Assembly (NCBI RefSeq): GCF_900005765.1
Contig: NC_041680.1
Coordinates: 558,001-622,000, forward strand
DNA: 64,000 nt
Direction of reading: 5' to 3'
Source: Plasmodium relictum
Taxonomy: Eukaryota; Apicomplexa; Aconoidasida; Haemosporida; Plasmodiidae
Part shown: piece by piece, positions 58,201 through 64,000 of the stretch
Layout of the letters: each line of letters opens with the position of its first letter
How positions within the stretch are numbered: the first letter of the stretch is position 1
Made by a program: the position numbers and the translations under genes
The notes under the pieces: generated by a model
Database searches by the model: none
Told to the model about the DNA's origin: nothing
Seen by the model: only the letters and a program-made list of their open reading frames with translations

Positions 58201-59678
58201 AAATTAAATATGAATATAAAAAAAGAAATGATTTAGTGTTTGGAAATGATTTTTTTCATAAGAAAAATGATGAAAATGATAAAAAATTAAATCAAAATGT
58301 GCATGAAATGAATGATAACTTTAGTGATAAAATAAGGAATAACCTACTTAGCAACAAAGAAGAAGTAGAAATAAGAATAGATGGAAAAATCTATTTTAAA
58401 AGAAATAAATATTTTTATGAGCCTATATTAGTTAATATTGCTGATAAAATGGATCAAGAATATGAAAAATATATAGAAATTTTAAGACATAATGATGAAT
58501 TCAAAAATATACAAAGTAATCCCAAATCTAATTCATTTGTCACAAACGGAAATGAATATCGATACATAGATAATAAGTTATATACATTAGTAGATGTAAC
58601 AAGAGAAATAGTAAATAAGTATCCGGATATTCACATTAATATTTTAAAAAACCCTTTTTTTTATTTAGATAAAAATAAAATAAAAGATATAAAAAATTAT
58701 AAAAATGACTGCAAAATTAATGGAAACAATAATGATTATATAAATAAAATAAAAAGTAATGATAATAAGAATAATGAAAAAAAAGAAAAAGTAGAAAGCA
58801 TTGAAGATGATGATTTTTCTTTTATAAATAATTCTTATAATTCCAATGCATTATTTTTAGATAATGATTATTCAATTGAAAAAAAAATTTATAATGATTT
58901 ACATAAAAAATATCAATGGATATCCATATTAGAAGATGAAAGAATGAATCCAGGATACAAAAATTATAATCACAATTGTTTTAACATAAATACATGTAAT
59001 AAAATATTTACTCATTTGATTGTGTGTTTACTACCAGATGGAGGAATAAATAAATTAAGAGTATATGGGGAGATAAAAATAAGTGATAAAGAAAGAAAAA
59101 AAAATTTCAAAAAGACTATTAATGTATGCAATATATTAGATGGATCAAATATTGTATATACTACTGATGAATTTTACGGAAAGTCAGAAAATATATTAAT
59201 TGATCAAAATTCTAATTATGTTATGGGATGGCAAACAAGAAGATTAATTAATAGGCCTTTGCGTTATATCGAAAATTTAACATTAAATAATATATCATCT
59301 ATATTTTCTAATAATAATTATTGTATAATTAAATTGAGTTTTATTACTAATATAAAATATATAGAAATAAATACAATATTTTATGAATATAATTTTCCTT
59401 TATGTGTGTCTATAGATTCATGTTATTTAAAAGAAGTACATTCTGAAGAGAAATCAAAGCAAATCAAGTTTTTTAATGAGAATATTCAAAATATCCAGTG
59501 GAAGGAGTTATTACCGTTATCATATATTAAAGGAAATCATATAAATTTTTTTACGATTAATAAAACAATAAATAAAATTCCTTCAAATGATATCATATCA
59601 TCACATCTACGTTTAAATATATATCCTGACGGGGGTATAAATACTATTAAGGCATATGGAACAGTTCTTGAAATTTAG
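52290..59678 (+). CDS. Giant protein with two C-terminal allantoicase repeats
   Basis: Single exon, 2462 residues. Residues 1 to about 1790 are charged, Lys/Asn/Glu-rich low complexity with a Glu/Val tract at about 1061-1184 and small internal repeats. The C-terminus has two allantoicase (jelly-roll) repeats. Repeat 1, about 1800-2261, has TDETYGKCENIL, GWLTKRR, NFLGNYAPYVSIEGAYI and LLPDGGINKLRVYG, with an insert of some 200 residues in the middle. Repeat 2, about 2280-2460, has TDEFYGKSENIL, GWQTRR, a shortened core and HLRLNIYPDGGI. These blocks are those of allantoicase (DAL2/allC), about 340 residues in fungi, which turns allantoate into ureidoglycolate and urea. Malaria parasites are not known to degrade purines by this route, so enzyme activity is uncertain; a binding role is equally possible. 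Confidence 0.88.
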   Translation: MSDDKVENGAYINNPEFPFKNLNIEKIEKIRKSTSLNNKVDSQRDKSNEDSEKKENSFKQRNIQKFQSLLNKKISKSKNFIEKNIEKISSFSKKNDMFIKSKKPCNRKHIIGYDLHKDDKKDLKDKTLIEKKSLKNRNIANDIKNKNLIFVKNKNTVIDTKNKNAENDIKKNFLYKKDDNIEDNKKKVKKYSYLNFERSKSLKIKNQDIKNTTNNMNSILKKHKSFLNEDMFNKNYKNKINSYEINKKYLEYNKNVTYLKKYNKSVQEKKNELNNMLCNKNEIANKNNLEAFENKLKKNLFNNNKLINESNISNYKPENTIEEEKFKESSNLITSYNEKNKVKKKSFNEIENEFKELDILENKNQKELYDEQRYNKNVNSLSCDSVSNKYGNKYIKENEDSCIKYKKDSYDNYYNKSEVYKTEKKDRLYNNNIFNSSSLTSNSDIYVDKKEVLDKSISLNDNLSIDTMNNYNLTNNKECKIINEKIRHDNRMSNDNKSFSYDIEEFNNKTDQIITSDNKHLENFHKKVDEKRFPDQIYLKKFSENINKIRSFDQLLSEKFSDITDKIDSSNHILLNSFQRNSNNYITEKVRDKSLISSHSNAVSDDFDLKERSISNNYSTEFENKIASPKNVEESKKDSSIKNMNETYKLFEDNFSLKQNYFKSNIKESKNEFDEFESKYIEKKHSDEMNEHINHIEMLNKENERNKSDINNEEVYNLSKLNNNCNENIKTVGSTYLENYQNTFNSSKINYNMKKYNRFKNENEETNFLNEKMFNKEYINSKCYEDPHTRNSENIEDIDKIHVSKNNYIQETNKERYEEQKENEGEKKERNDKNRSEEIEEKEKDEREKKEVKKRTGEIEEKGKELRYDENFQSEDQKEKKYDEDTEDYNRRKKQDYEEKEYIVEFNDKYFDRSKKSNISNKKSSYRSIENSQKENSLSLELKEDFERKNKSKVLDEFKHLSNSSYSYQNDKSKNEYNSENNEMKLNNLEEDKNKILYSSNDTYNTEIVKIYSKQLSKENSNKKQNKIINKKMILKEIFGSNYESSLKNNLNESSNKLEDENEEEERKEVEVEVEEEEEEEEEEEREEVEEEEEEERKEVEVEEEEEEEEKERKEVEEEEEEEEKEEEEEEEEKEEEREKVEEEEERENVEEEEEREEVEKEEEREEVEEEEVEGEEVEGGREKIYIHKKVEENYNKLGDEKPKRKQEENTESEEENEEYKYEKKKEEIGSSQNIENNENKYNLFINDKSFSKEISECSKSSFNKTKDIDKNMYVSELENDEDSLIKRYEENSSPLILSKPFFNNGNSESSFSRSVIKGGKNEFLNLKNNNFLDKTEIKDLKNISKDIETKNVGDYLCEYQDDEYISKKYSILSLKKNESRYKNNRENIIEVKENKEEVSEEEISEEKVIKKINEEEVNEENFIGKVNEEEINEEVVNMGVKEQEEQKEENLKKKKIMYENESQKYDHNFVNEYKPEYLVINKENENIKSKKKEGIKKYNKMEAEKNSKFYTYEKPTDKKEKKSSCADINSNQLEICEEERKNINNLNDDNNEMNNKKKYIISKYMDKKFLIYKDKLFHEKNGEVNDKRMLYLNHESLHNYDDKFNNNKENGYLYESIDENYNCLIKEKSAKNNNYIDLYENVKNHIMLNNNKDIKNNVENRKEDNYYFDYIKYNCKYYDDKYNEEKIDENEYKSNKRKRKNIFEQSSVIENKNYNKFDMHHKKNEYFEGINKKTKKIENMNNSNISYDYSESSKALLFHSINETTNSSNTVVSKRSKYILKQSNFSSNYDDIPMFFNFVNCSSIVLGSEIIYVTDETYGKCENILKDKPFNTNLEKGYYEDISNDLYSVLNNNLSAIVNNGKYNEINRKEDNESILGDPFLNFNENNFGSFNNKLTPLNYECPGWLTKRRIKKYFDFCVIKLCKPTLIKGIDIDTNNFLGNYAPYVSIEGAYIEDDILMDSCSFSKYVNKIKYEYKKRNDLVFGNDFFHKKNDENDKKLNQNVHEMNDNFSDKIRNNLLSNKEEVEIRIDGKIYFKRNKYFYEPILVNIADKMDQEYEKYIEILRHNDEFKNIQSNPKSNSFVTNGNEYRYIDNKLYTLVDVTREIVNKYPDIHINILKNPFFYLDKNKIKDIKNYKNDCKINGNNNDYINKIKSNDNKNNEKKEKVESIEDDDFSFINNSYNSNALFLDNDYSIEKKIYNDLHKKYQWISILEDERMNPGYKNYNHNCFNINTCNKIFTHLIVCLLPDGGINKLRVYGEIKISDKERKKNFKKTINVCNILDGSNIVYTTDEFYGKSENILIDQNSNYVMGWQTRRLINRPLRYIENLTLNNISSIFSNNNYCIIKLSFITNIKYIEINTIFYEYNFPLCVSIDSCYLKEVHSEEKSKQIKFFNENIQNIQWKELLPLSYIKGNHINFFTINKTINKIPSNDIISSHLRLNIYPDGGINTIKAYGTVLEI
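53828..54038 (+). repeat. Four degenerate 17-18-residue repeats in the allantoicase-repeat protein
   Basis: Aligned cores are SDNKHLENF, PDQIYLKKF, FDQLLSEKF and SNHILLNSF, spaced about 18 residues apart. Each ends in Phe followed by a polar segment. The similarity is at protein level; the DNA copies have diverged. Confidence 0.6.
55470..55840 (+). repeat. Glu-rich (GAA)n tract with Val/Lys/Arg interruptions
   Basis: About 120 codons, nearly all GAA, with GTA, AAA and AGA interruptions, encode blocks such as EEEEREEVEEEEEEE. The reverse strand is open by chance as poly-Leu or poly-Phe. Composition suggests a long charged single helix or disordered acidic segment. Confidence 0.95.
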
Positions 59679-60652
59679 AAAAGGAAAAAAAAGAAAAACT
59701 AAAGAGCAAAAATAAATTAGAACAATTAACATAAGTAACTAGTAATATTATTTTTTTATAACTCCTCTTATGTACTTTGAAAAAATTATTTGTTTCTTAT
59801 ATGAATTATTTAAAGGAAAGATATATATATATATATATATTTTTACTATTATTTCATATTAAATTTATTATTTTATTTTTTTTTTTTTAAAGATAATTTT
59901 GTAAAGTGTAAATGTGGATTTATTTGTTCATAACATTTTTAAAAAAAATTTTTTTCAATATATAAATATATATACATGTTGGATTTATTTACTCATTTAT
60001 TTATTTATTTATTTTCTTTTTTTTTTTTTATTCTAAATCTTTAAATTTTATTTATAATTTTGAATTAATTTAATTTAATATTTTTTACTATTGATACAAA
60101 TGATTTTTTTTTTTATTTTGTTATTTAAATTTTTAATACACATTTTTTTTTATATTCATGAATTTTAACACCTAAAATAGTATTTTTTTTTTTTCTATAT
60201 AATGCACTGAATTTGTCAATTTTATATACATGAAAATAAAAAGAAAAAAACGAAAATAATAGAAATATTAAAAAGTATAGATCCTTATAAATTATTACAA
60301 TTTGGATTTACTTTTGGTTTTTTATAAAGATTTTTAATTATTTACATTTAAAAAAAAAAAAATAAACTCGACAAATGTAAACTATAAAAGAGATCTTGTG
60401 TTTAGATTTCTTATTTTTATGAAAATTATAAAATGTTTATAATTTAAAAAAGAAAAAAAAATATAGAATTTTATTATGAGGTTATGTTCTTGAATAAACA
60501 TTTTTTAAAGTCTTCAATGATTTAAATATAAATCCATTAAAAAAGAATAGATACTGATAAAAATAAATTAGCATTTTTTAATTATAAGAATATTATTAAT
60601 TTTTTTTTCTCTTTTTTTTTTTTTAATTTATATACAATATTTCATAAGAAAA
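59679..60652. other. Intergenic region between the allantoicase-repeat gene and AOP
   Basis: AT-rich, with a (TA)n run near 59822-59840 and long T runs at 59876-59890. It holds the 3' UTR of the upstream gene and the AOP promoter. No gene is seen. Confidence 0.55.
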
Positions 60653-61583
60653 ATGACGAAATTAATATTAACATTTATCCTTATTTTTGTTAATTTTTCT
60701 TTTTGTTTTAAAAAGTTATTATTTAACCAATCATTGAATATAATAACCAAAAGATGCCCATTTAAATACAGGTCTTCACAAAAATTATATGAATCAAAAA
60801 ATATAGATTTGGCAAATGACATTAAAGAAAATGATTTTATTCCAAATGTTAAAGTTATGGTAAAAATATCTATATTTTTATTTATAATTATATATATATA
60901 ATCCTTTTTTTTTTTTATTAATATTAATAAAATTGAATAAACTAATATATTTTTTTATAAAAAAAATATATTTGCTTTGCAGTACTTTAATATTCTTTAG
61001 AATTTTTGTTATATTTTTACAAGATATTATTAGAATATTATTATCTAATTAAAATTTTTTTATTGTTTTTTATTTATAGATTAATGCAAAAAACTTATAT
61101 AATGTACCAGATAAAAATGGGGAAGACTTTAAAGTTGTTAATACACATGAATTATTTCAAAATAAAAAAATTTTACTGATTAGTTTACCAGGATCTTTTA
61201 CGCCTACGTGTACATCTAAAATGATTCCACAATATGAAAAAGAATATGATTATTTTATTAAAGAAAAAAAGTTTGATGATATTTATTGTATTACTAATAA
61301 TGATATATTTGTATTGAAAAGTTGGTTTCAAAACATGAATATTAAAAACATAAAATATATAAGTGACGGAAATAGTTCATTTACTGAAAGTATGAATATG
61401 CTTGTAGATAAATCAAATTTTTTTATGGGCATGAGGCCTTGGAGATACGTTGCAATAATCGAAAATAATATTTTAGTAAAAATGTTCCAAGAAAAAAATA
61501 AACAACATAATATACAAACAGATCCCTATGAAATATCATCTGTTGATAATGTTAAACAGTTTTTAATAAGCAATGATCTTTGA
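60653..61583 (+). CDS. AOP: Apicoplast antioxidant protein AOP, peroxiredoxin-5 type
   Basis: Two exons: 60653-60859 and 61080-61583, phase 0, giving 236 residues. Exon 1 is almost exactly the bipartite leader: a signal peptide (MTKLILTFILIFVNFSFCF) and a basic Lys/Asn/Ser transit-like segment. Exon 2 carries the peroxiredoxin fold. SLPGSFTPTCTSKMIPQYEK is the Prx5/AOP active-site block, with peroxidatic Cys113; a second Cys is at 139 (IYCITNND). In P. falciparum AOP the equivalents are Cys117 and Cys143, the same spacing. There is no C-terminal resolving Cys, so it should be a 1-Cys, glutathione/glutaredoxin-dependent enzyme that removes hydroperoxides and peroxynitrite. The product is known to reach the apicoplast in P. 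falciparum. NMD3 lies convergently downstream, the arrangement remembered for P. falciparum. Confidence 0.95.
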
Positions 61584-62348
61584 AAAATTTAAAGAAATGA
61601 AAAAAATTTTACCTATTACACAATCTTTAAAATTTTTTTAAAATAAATCTTAAATATATTTATTACATTAATTATCCTATACATAAGTTTTAAATTTTTT
61701 TAAAATCCGTATTTAATTTTTTTACACATATTTGCTTAATGAGTTTTTTTTTTTTTTTTGAATTATTTTATCACTGAATGATATCAATGAATTCATATGG
61801 AAAGAAAGAAAGCAAAATATATATATATATATATTTATATATGTGCTTTTCATTTTATACAGTTTTACATCTTTTATTTTGATACATTATAATTTTAAAG
61901 TTATATTAAAAGTTTATTATTAAATTATAAAATAATTATTTTTAATTAAACAGACATGTTAAAAAGACTATTATTATGTAAATATTATAATTTTTTTTTT
62001 TTCGGTATTTAATATTAGTTTCATGATAGAACATACAAATATTAATCAAATTTTTTAATTATTATAAATATATACATATATTTTTTTAATTAAATTAATT
62101 ATTTATCTTTTTTTTTTTTTTTTTTATTTTCCTTTTTTTATTAAACAGTAATAAAAATTAAAAAAAAATATGTATACAAATTATATTTAAATATATAGGT
62201 ATAAATATATATATAAAGGTATATATAAAATTAAACAAATATAAGGCTATATATATAATAAAATTATGATTTTATAGATATAACAATTAATACAAATAAT
62301 GAATTTAAAAGAAATGTATACACAAAATAAAAAATATATAATAAATGT
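61584..62348. other. Convergent spacer between AOP and NMD3
   Basis: 765 bases of AT-rich DNA with (TA)n near 61818-61834 and T runs; it holds both 3' UTRs. A plus-strand frame starting at 62299 overlaps the NMD3 3' end and is not supported. Confidence 0.55.
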
Positions 62349-63995
62349 TTACATAATACTTATATTTTCTAAGTCTTTACAGTTATTTAAAATAATTTTA
62401 TTAATATTATCTTCTTCATTAACTTTCTTTAATGTTTCTATATTTTTATTTTGGACGGCTAATTCATTTTCAATCTTTAATTTTTCTTTTGATTTTACTT
62501 TATCAATAATAATTATATCATAGTTATCATCTTTTTCTAAAAATAAGCTTATTTCATTATCAAAAGAATGTTTTCTTAAATCATAAGCATTAACATAATC
62601 TCCTGGTTTTAAATGTTTTGCGTTGCAAGTTTTTGTTAATATAGTACTTCCATTAGATTCATCATATAATTCAACAAAGGCATAAACAAGATTATCTAAT
62701 TTTACTTTTCTTGAAGACGATTTGCAACTTTTTATATCTGTAAAGCTGCCAGCAGTAATATCATAATCAGCACTAAAATCATCCTGTATCTCATCTGAAT
62801 TATTAATATTTTTTTTTTTTCTTTTTAAATTATTTTTTTTCTTATTATTATGATTACTATTAATGTTTCCATTATAACAGGAGCTATTGTCATCTATAAT
62901 ATTTAAGCTTTTATTATTATTATTAATAGCTACATAATTCTTTCCTTTTTTAGAATAATGATCATTGTTAATAAATTCTACATTGAGTATTAAAAAGACT
63001 TTTGCATCTGCTTTACTTAAAAGTGGAGTAAAAGGATACTTGTTATATCTTTCTTGTGATATATGAACATTATTCAAAAAACAGAATGGGTTAATTAGAA
63101 TAATAAAAATAGAAACGTGTATGCATAAATAAAATAAACTTTTAATTCCATATTTCATAGCTAAATCTTTTGGGAAAAAAATTAGATCATATTTACATAT
63201 AGGGCATATATCAATAGAAAAAGTATATAAATAATTGTATGTATTGTTACTAGCATCATGATTTATTAAATGTTTTGAATTTTTACATTTTGATATAGTT
63301 TTACTTAAAATAAAGTCACAAAATTTTAATGCATCGTTTCTTGATAAAAAATGGAAATCTAAGCCATCAGGATTAGTAACAATATTGATTATATTTTCAT
63401 TCATATTATATTTCAATAGTAAGCTCTCTAAAAATAATAAAGTTTTTTTATGATCCACCTTCTGTCTCACTGATACACATGTGTTATAAGTATAAGGAGT
63501 ATACTTTTTTTTACAATCATCACACTGTGTATATTTTATTACATAATGCAAAATTAATTCCATTTCGCTAATAAAATTATTTATTAATTCTTCTTGAACA
63601 CTTAAATGAATTTTTAATCTTTTACTATGGGGTTCAGTATATAAAAATTTGGCATTTATAATTTTAAGCTTTTTTAATTTATGAACCTTTTTTAAACATA
63701 ATGCTAATAATTCTTTACTTTCTAATTCGCAGTACACCCATCTATTATGTAAATATCTACGACATTCACGACAGTAATAAATTAAATAAGTATCTTTATT
63801 TATATTTATACTATTACTTTCTATATTTTGTAATAAACAGTTATTACACATTTTTGAAGAGTTTGCTTTTATACTATCTCCACATAAAATACAGGAAATA
63901 AAATGTACATAATTATTCTCTAAGTTATCTGTTTGATCTTTATTTACATAATTTTTTCCATAATTATTATTCAAATCTTTTTTACTTTCATGCAT
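62349..63995 (-). CDS. NMD3: 60S ribosomal subunit export protein NMD3
   Basis: Open frame of 548 residues; the ATG lies five bases from the window end, so the true start could be further out. The N-terminal zinc region has paired cysteines: CILCGD, CNNC, YCRECRRYLHNRWVYC and CDDCKKKYTPY, as in NMD3. The middle has QKVDHKKT, LLFLESLLLKY and DGLDFHFLSRNDALKF, matching the family's 'QKV.HK.T...LE.....G....' block. CPICKYDLIFFPKDLA and YPFTPLLSKADAKVF correspond to the eIF5A-like and SH3-like parts. An Asn/Lys-rich insert lies near 360-420, and the C-terminus after GDYVNAYDLR is short. NMD3 is the adaptor that carries pre-60S subunits through the nuclear pore with CRM1; a Leu-rich export signal was not located with certainty. 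Confidence 0.92.
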   Translation of the reverse strand: MHESKKDLNNNYGKNYVNKDQTDNLENNYVHFISCILCGDSIKANSSKMCNNCLLQNIESNSININKDTYLIYYCRECRRYLHNRWVYCELESKELLALCLKKVHKLKKLKIINAKFLYTEPHSKRLKIHLSVQEELINNFISEMELILHYVIKYTQCDDCKKKYTPYTYNTCVSVRQKVDHKKTLLFLESLLLKYNMNENIINIVTNPDGLDFHFLSRNDALKFCDFILSKTISKCKNSKHLINHDASNNTYNYLYTFSIDICPICKYDLIFFPKDLAMKYGIKSLFYLCIHVSIFIILINPFCFLNNVHISQERYNKYPFTPLLSKADAKVFLILNVEFINNDHYSKKGKNYVAINNNNKSLNIIDDNSSCYNGNINSNHNNKKKNNLKRKKKNINNSDEIQDDFSADYDITAGSFTDIKSCKSSSRKVKLDNLVYAFVELYDESNGSTILTKTCNAKHLKPGDYVNAYDLRKHSFDNEISLFLEKDDNYDIIIIDKVKSKEKLKIENELAVQNKNIETLKKVNEEDNINKIILNNCKDLENISIM

Positions 63996-64000
63996 TGTAT

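Noticed and set aside
62299-62523. Plus-strand frame overlapping the end of NMD3
   Set aside because: Mostly antisense of NMD3 codons; no independent support.

Overview
The window is nuclear DNA of a malaria parasite (genus Plasmodium). The signs are extreme A+T richness, long homopolymer and (TA)n tracts between genes, proteins swollen by Asn/Lys-rich low-complexity inserts, short AT-rich introns with GT/AG borders, and the gene content itself: an apicoplast-type AOP peroxiredoxin with a bipartite leader, and an eIF2-alpha whose regulated serine is Ser59. From memory, eIF2-alpha, a P-type ATPase, AOP and NMD3 also lie close together on P. falciparum chromosome 7, so this looks like the syntenic block. 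The very low GC and very long proteins would suit an avian or malariae/ovale-like species, but the species is not proven here. No mobile element, CRISPR array, rRNA or tRNA was recognised.

Layout from left to right. (1) 1-2188, C-terminal part of a P5A-type ATPase (+). (2) 4418-9952, an 1844-residue protein with a C-terminal DEDDy 3'-5' exonuclease of the EXD3/Nibbler/MUT-7 type (+). (3) 10780-12006, eIF2-alpha, two exons (-). (4) 13203-26585, a giant 4460-residue APC1 of the anaphase-promoting complex (-). (5) 27786-29601, an Arp10/Arp11-like actin-related protein (+). (6) 30308-30952, a small basic protein, possibly mitoribosomal mS23-like (-). (7) 31558-32171, SDHAF2/SdhE flavinylation factor (+). 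(8) 32349-33446, a five-exon degenerate EF-hand protein (-). (9) 34744-40782, a giant RMD5-type CTLH/GID RING E3 subunit, five exons (+). (10) 41114-44039, an ABHD17-like serine hydrolase with an N-myristoylation start and a long charged tail, four exons (-). (11) 45841-46965, a secreted or apicoplast-candidate protein (+). (12) 47376-49750, an HTATSF1/Cus2-like splicing factor, eight exons (-). (13) about 50528-51149, SRP9, whose start codon is apparently split by an intron (+). (14) 52290-59678, a 2462-residue protein ending in two allantoicase repeats (+). (15) 60653-61583, AOP peroxiredoxin, two exons (+). (16) 62349-63995, NMD3 (-).

Functionally these are mostly housekeeping genes: translation initiation and ribosome export (eIF2-alpha, NMD3, possible mS23), SRP targeting (SRP9), splicing (HTATSF1-like), ubiquitin ligases (APC1, RMD5), mitochondrial and apicoplast functions (SDHAF2, AOP, possibly the 374-residue secreted protein), and membrane biology (P5A ATPase, ABHD17-like). 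They are independent transcription units, not an operon. Several neighbours are divergent or convergent. Exon boundaries were worked out by hand from GT/AG sites, reading phase and family alignment; all spliced models close in frame.

The most unusual items are the double allantoicase domain on a huge charged protein, the RRxS decapeptide repeats in APC1, the heavily expanded RMD5 with a CRA domain split by a lysine/glutamate-rich insert, and the split start codon of SRP9.
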